DNA from: Acidimicrobiales bacterium
Lineage (GTDB): Bacteria > Actinomycetota > Acidimicrobiia > Acidimicrobiales > SZUA-35
Reading direction: 5' to 3'
DNA: 7,993 nucleotides
Assembly (NCBI GenBank): GCA_024641625.1
Contig: JAHECQ010000042.1
Coordinates: 7,187-15,179, forward strand
The position numbers and the translations under genes were made by a program. Below are positions 7,019 to 7,993 of this stretch, one piece after another. The stretch's first letter is position 1, and every line of letters begins with the position of its first letter. The notes beneath the pieces are model-generated. The model was not told where the DNA came from and ran no database searches. It saw only the letters and a list, made by a program, of their open reading frames with translations.

Positions 7019-7828
7019 TCATCGAGAGCCGTTGCGGGCGATGAGGCTGACGAACGGCCAGAAACTGAACCAGGTCCCAGCGTCGAGACGACGTTGGGCT
7101 TCGGCAACATAGGCGTTCGCCAGTTCGGCGCTGATCCTTCCATCGGCGGCGAGGACCCCGGCCCCGAACTCGATCCAGCCAACGAGAAATGCCTCATCCG
7201 GGCGTTCAACCAGGCCATGACTCACCATGGGTCCGGGCTCGAATCCGGCCGAGGTCACGTCAGCCACCAAGTGTCGGACCAGATATGGGTCGTGGACGAA
7301 CCCCTCGCGGAATGCGTCGATACACCGCTCCAACGGATCGTCGGCCATCACCGACACTGTCGACGCTGCGAAATCGGCGTCGAAGACGGCCAGCTGGCCG
7401 CCGGTGTCGAGCACCCGGTGAGCCTCGGCGAGCACCCCGCTCCGGTCAGGGACATGGGAAAGCAGGGTGTGCATGACAACGACATCGAAACTGTCGTCAT
7501 CGAAGGACAACGCGGAGCCGTTGCCAACTTCGAAACGGACGTTGTCCAGCCCCGAACTCACTTCGTTGGCCACCCGAACGAACTCGGCCGAGGGTTCGAC
7601 CCCGACGACCTCACCAACACCGTCGAGTGATGCGATGGTTCGACAGACCGGCCCGGTCCCGGAGCCGACCTCGAGCACCCGCGCCCGATCGGGGAAGTCG
7701 AGGCGGGCGAGGTAGTCGTTGAGCATGGCCTGCTGAGCCGGCACCCGAGCCCGTTCCTCCAACCGGTCAGCGAAGACTTTCACGATGGCCGGGTCCGCGT
7801 TCGCCATATCGGAAAACATGTCTGGCAT
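7019..7828 (-). CDS. Class I SAM-dependent methyltransferase
   Basis: This is a soluble 269-residue methyltransferase with the Rossmann-type fold of the UbiE/Methyltransf_11 group. Motif I is VLEVGSGTGP (51-60), the glycine-rich SAM loop. Motif post-I is VVGVEPS, with Glu78 expected to bind the ribose hydroxyls. Motif II is around FDVVVMHTLLSHV (114-126), and motif III is VLDTGGQLAVFD (139-150). The N-terminal 40 residues are helical and probably cap the active site; the C-terminal 160-269 region would carry acceptor specificity and shows nothing that identifies the substrate. The start at 7828 is chosen for GGGAGGG (7841-7835) 6 nt upstream; the in-frame opening extends to 7969 but reads as non-coding Arg/Ser-rich sequence, and ATG 7843 lies on top of that ribosome-binding site. 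It converges on the YihY-family gene with a 129-nt gap. Small-molecule methylation is the likely activity. Confidence 0.92.
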   Translation of the reverse strand: MPDMFSDMANADPAIVKVFADRLEERARVPAQQAMLNDYLARLDFPDRARVLEVGSGTGPVCRTIASLDGVGEVVGVEPSAEFVRVANEVSSGLDNVRFEVGNGSALSFDDDSFDVVVMHTLLSHVPDRSGVLAEAHRVLDTGGQLAVFDADFAASTVSVMADDPLERCIDAFREGFVHDPYLVRHLVADVTSAGFEPGPMVSHGLVERPDEAFLVGWIEFGAGVLAADGRISAELANAYVAEAQRRLDAGTWFSFWPFVSLIARNGSR

Positions 7829-7834
7829 GGTGCT

Positions 7835-7841
7835 CCCTCCC
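7835..7841 (-). promoter_or_regulatory. Ribosome-binding site deciding the methyltransferase start
   Basis: GGGAGGG on the minus strand is a strong purine-rich site 6 nt before ATG 7828, and favours that start over ATG 7843. Confidence 0.65.
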
Positions 7842-7854
7842 ATGAACGTGCTGA

Positions 7855-7860
7855 ACGCTA
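7855..7860 (-). promoter_or_regulatory. Candidate -10 element of the methyltransferase gene
   Basis: TAGCGT on the minus strand matches the TAnnnT form and would start transcription near 7848, giving a leader of about 20 nt that contains the ribosome-binding site. A TTGACG lies immediately upstream of it, too close to act as its -35. Confidence 0.3.
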
Positions 7861-7953
7861 CCGTCAACAGCTCCGAGCGGCCAGTAGATCGGCCCGGGCC
7901 GCCCTCTCGAGACTGGCTTGTGGTCGTCTGCAGCCAGGCCGGTCTCCGGTGGG

Positions 7954-7959
7954 TAAGGT
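7954..7959 (+). promoter_or_regulatory. Candidate -10 element before a gene running off the right edge
   Basis: TAAGGT fits TAnnnT and ends 8 nt before the ATG at 7968, the same spacing as at the cupredoxin operon, so a leaderless start is possible. The AAGG inside it could instead act as a weak ribosome-binding site (9 nt spacing). No -35 match is visible. Confidence 0.25.
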
Positions 7960-7967
7960 CGTGACGC

Positions 7968-7993
7968 ATGGAGACGCTTGATGTTCCGATGCT
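7968..7993 (+). CDS. Possible start of a gene cut by the window edge
   Basis: An ATG at 7968 opens the frame METLDVPM, which continues past the end of the window. It is divergent from the methyltransferase, with 139 nt between the two starts, and has a plausible AAGG or -10 hexamer just upstream. Only eight complete codons are visible, so no product can be proposed and the gene itself is tentative. Confidence 0.35.

Overview
The window is high-GC throughout. Codons ending in G or C dominate, GTG starts occur, and long spurious open frames appear on the strand opposite real genes. Together with TAnnnT-type -10 hexamers placed close to start codons, this suggests an actinobacterium. The class is an inference; an Acidimicrobiia-like lineage is my best guess. 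I see no rRNA, tRNA, insertion sequence, CRISPR array or phage gene.

Left part (71-3729, + strand): a two-gene operon. A small stand-alone receiver-domain protein, whose phosphoacceptor aspartate is replaced by glutamate, overlaps by 4 nt (GTGA) a 1076-residue superfamily 2 helicase. The helicase has an N-terminal winged-helix segment and an unusually long stretch between its two ATPase lobes. This pair is the least familiar part of the window and the best candidate for an undescribed module.

Middle part (3794-4774, - strand): two cupredoxins in tandem, converging on the helicase gene. The first transcribed gene is membrane-anchored by one helix and the second is a secreted lipoprotein. Each keeps a full His/Cys/His/Met type 1 copper ligand set. 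They probably form an extracytoplasmic copper electron-transfer or copper-binding pair. A GC-rich hairpin lies in the 64-nt gap between the helicase and the lipoprotein gene.

Right part (4999-7993): ordinary housekeeping or accessory genes. An alpha/beta hydrolase (- strand) is divergent from a YihY/BrkB-family membrane protein (+ strand), which converges on a class I SAM-dependent methyltransferase (- strand). The window ends just inside what may be a divergent + strand gene. No gap between genes exceeds 300 nt. The gaps at 4775-4998 (224 nt) and 6890-7018 (129 nt) hold nothing I can name beyond the promoter candidate listed; in the latter I found no convincing terminator hairpin.

There is no clear functional link between the left operon, the cupredoxins and the right-hand genes. 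Changes of strand separate them into at least four transcription units.
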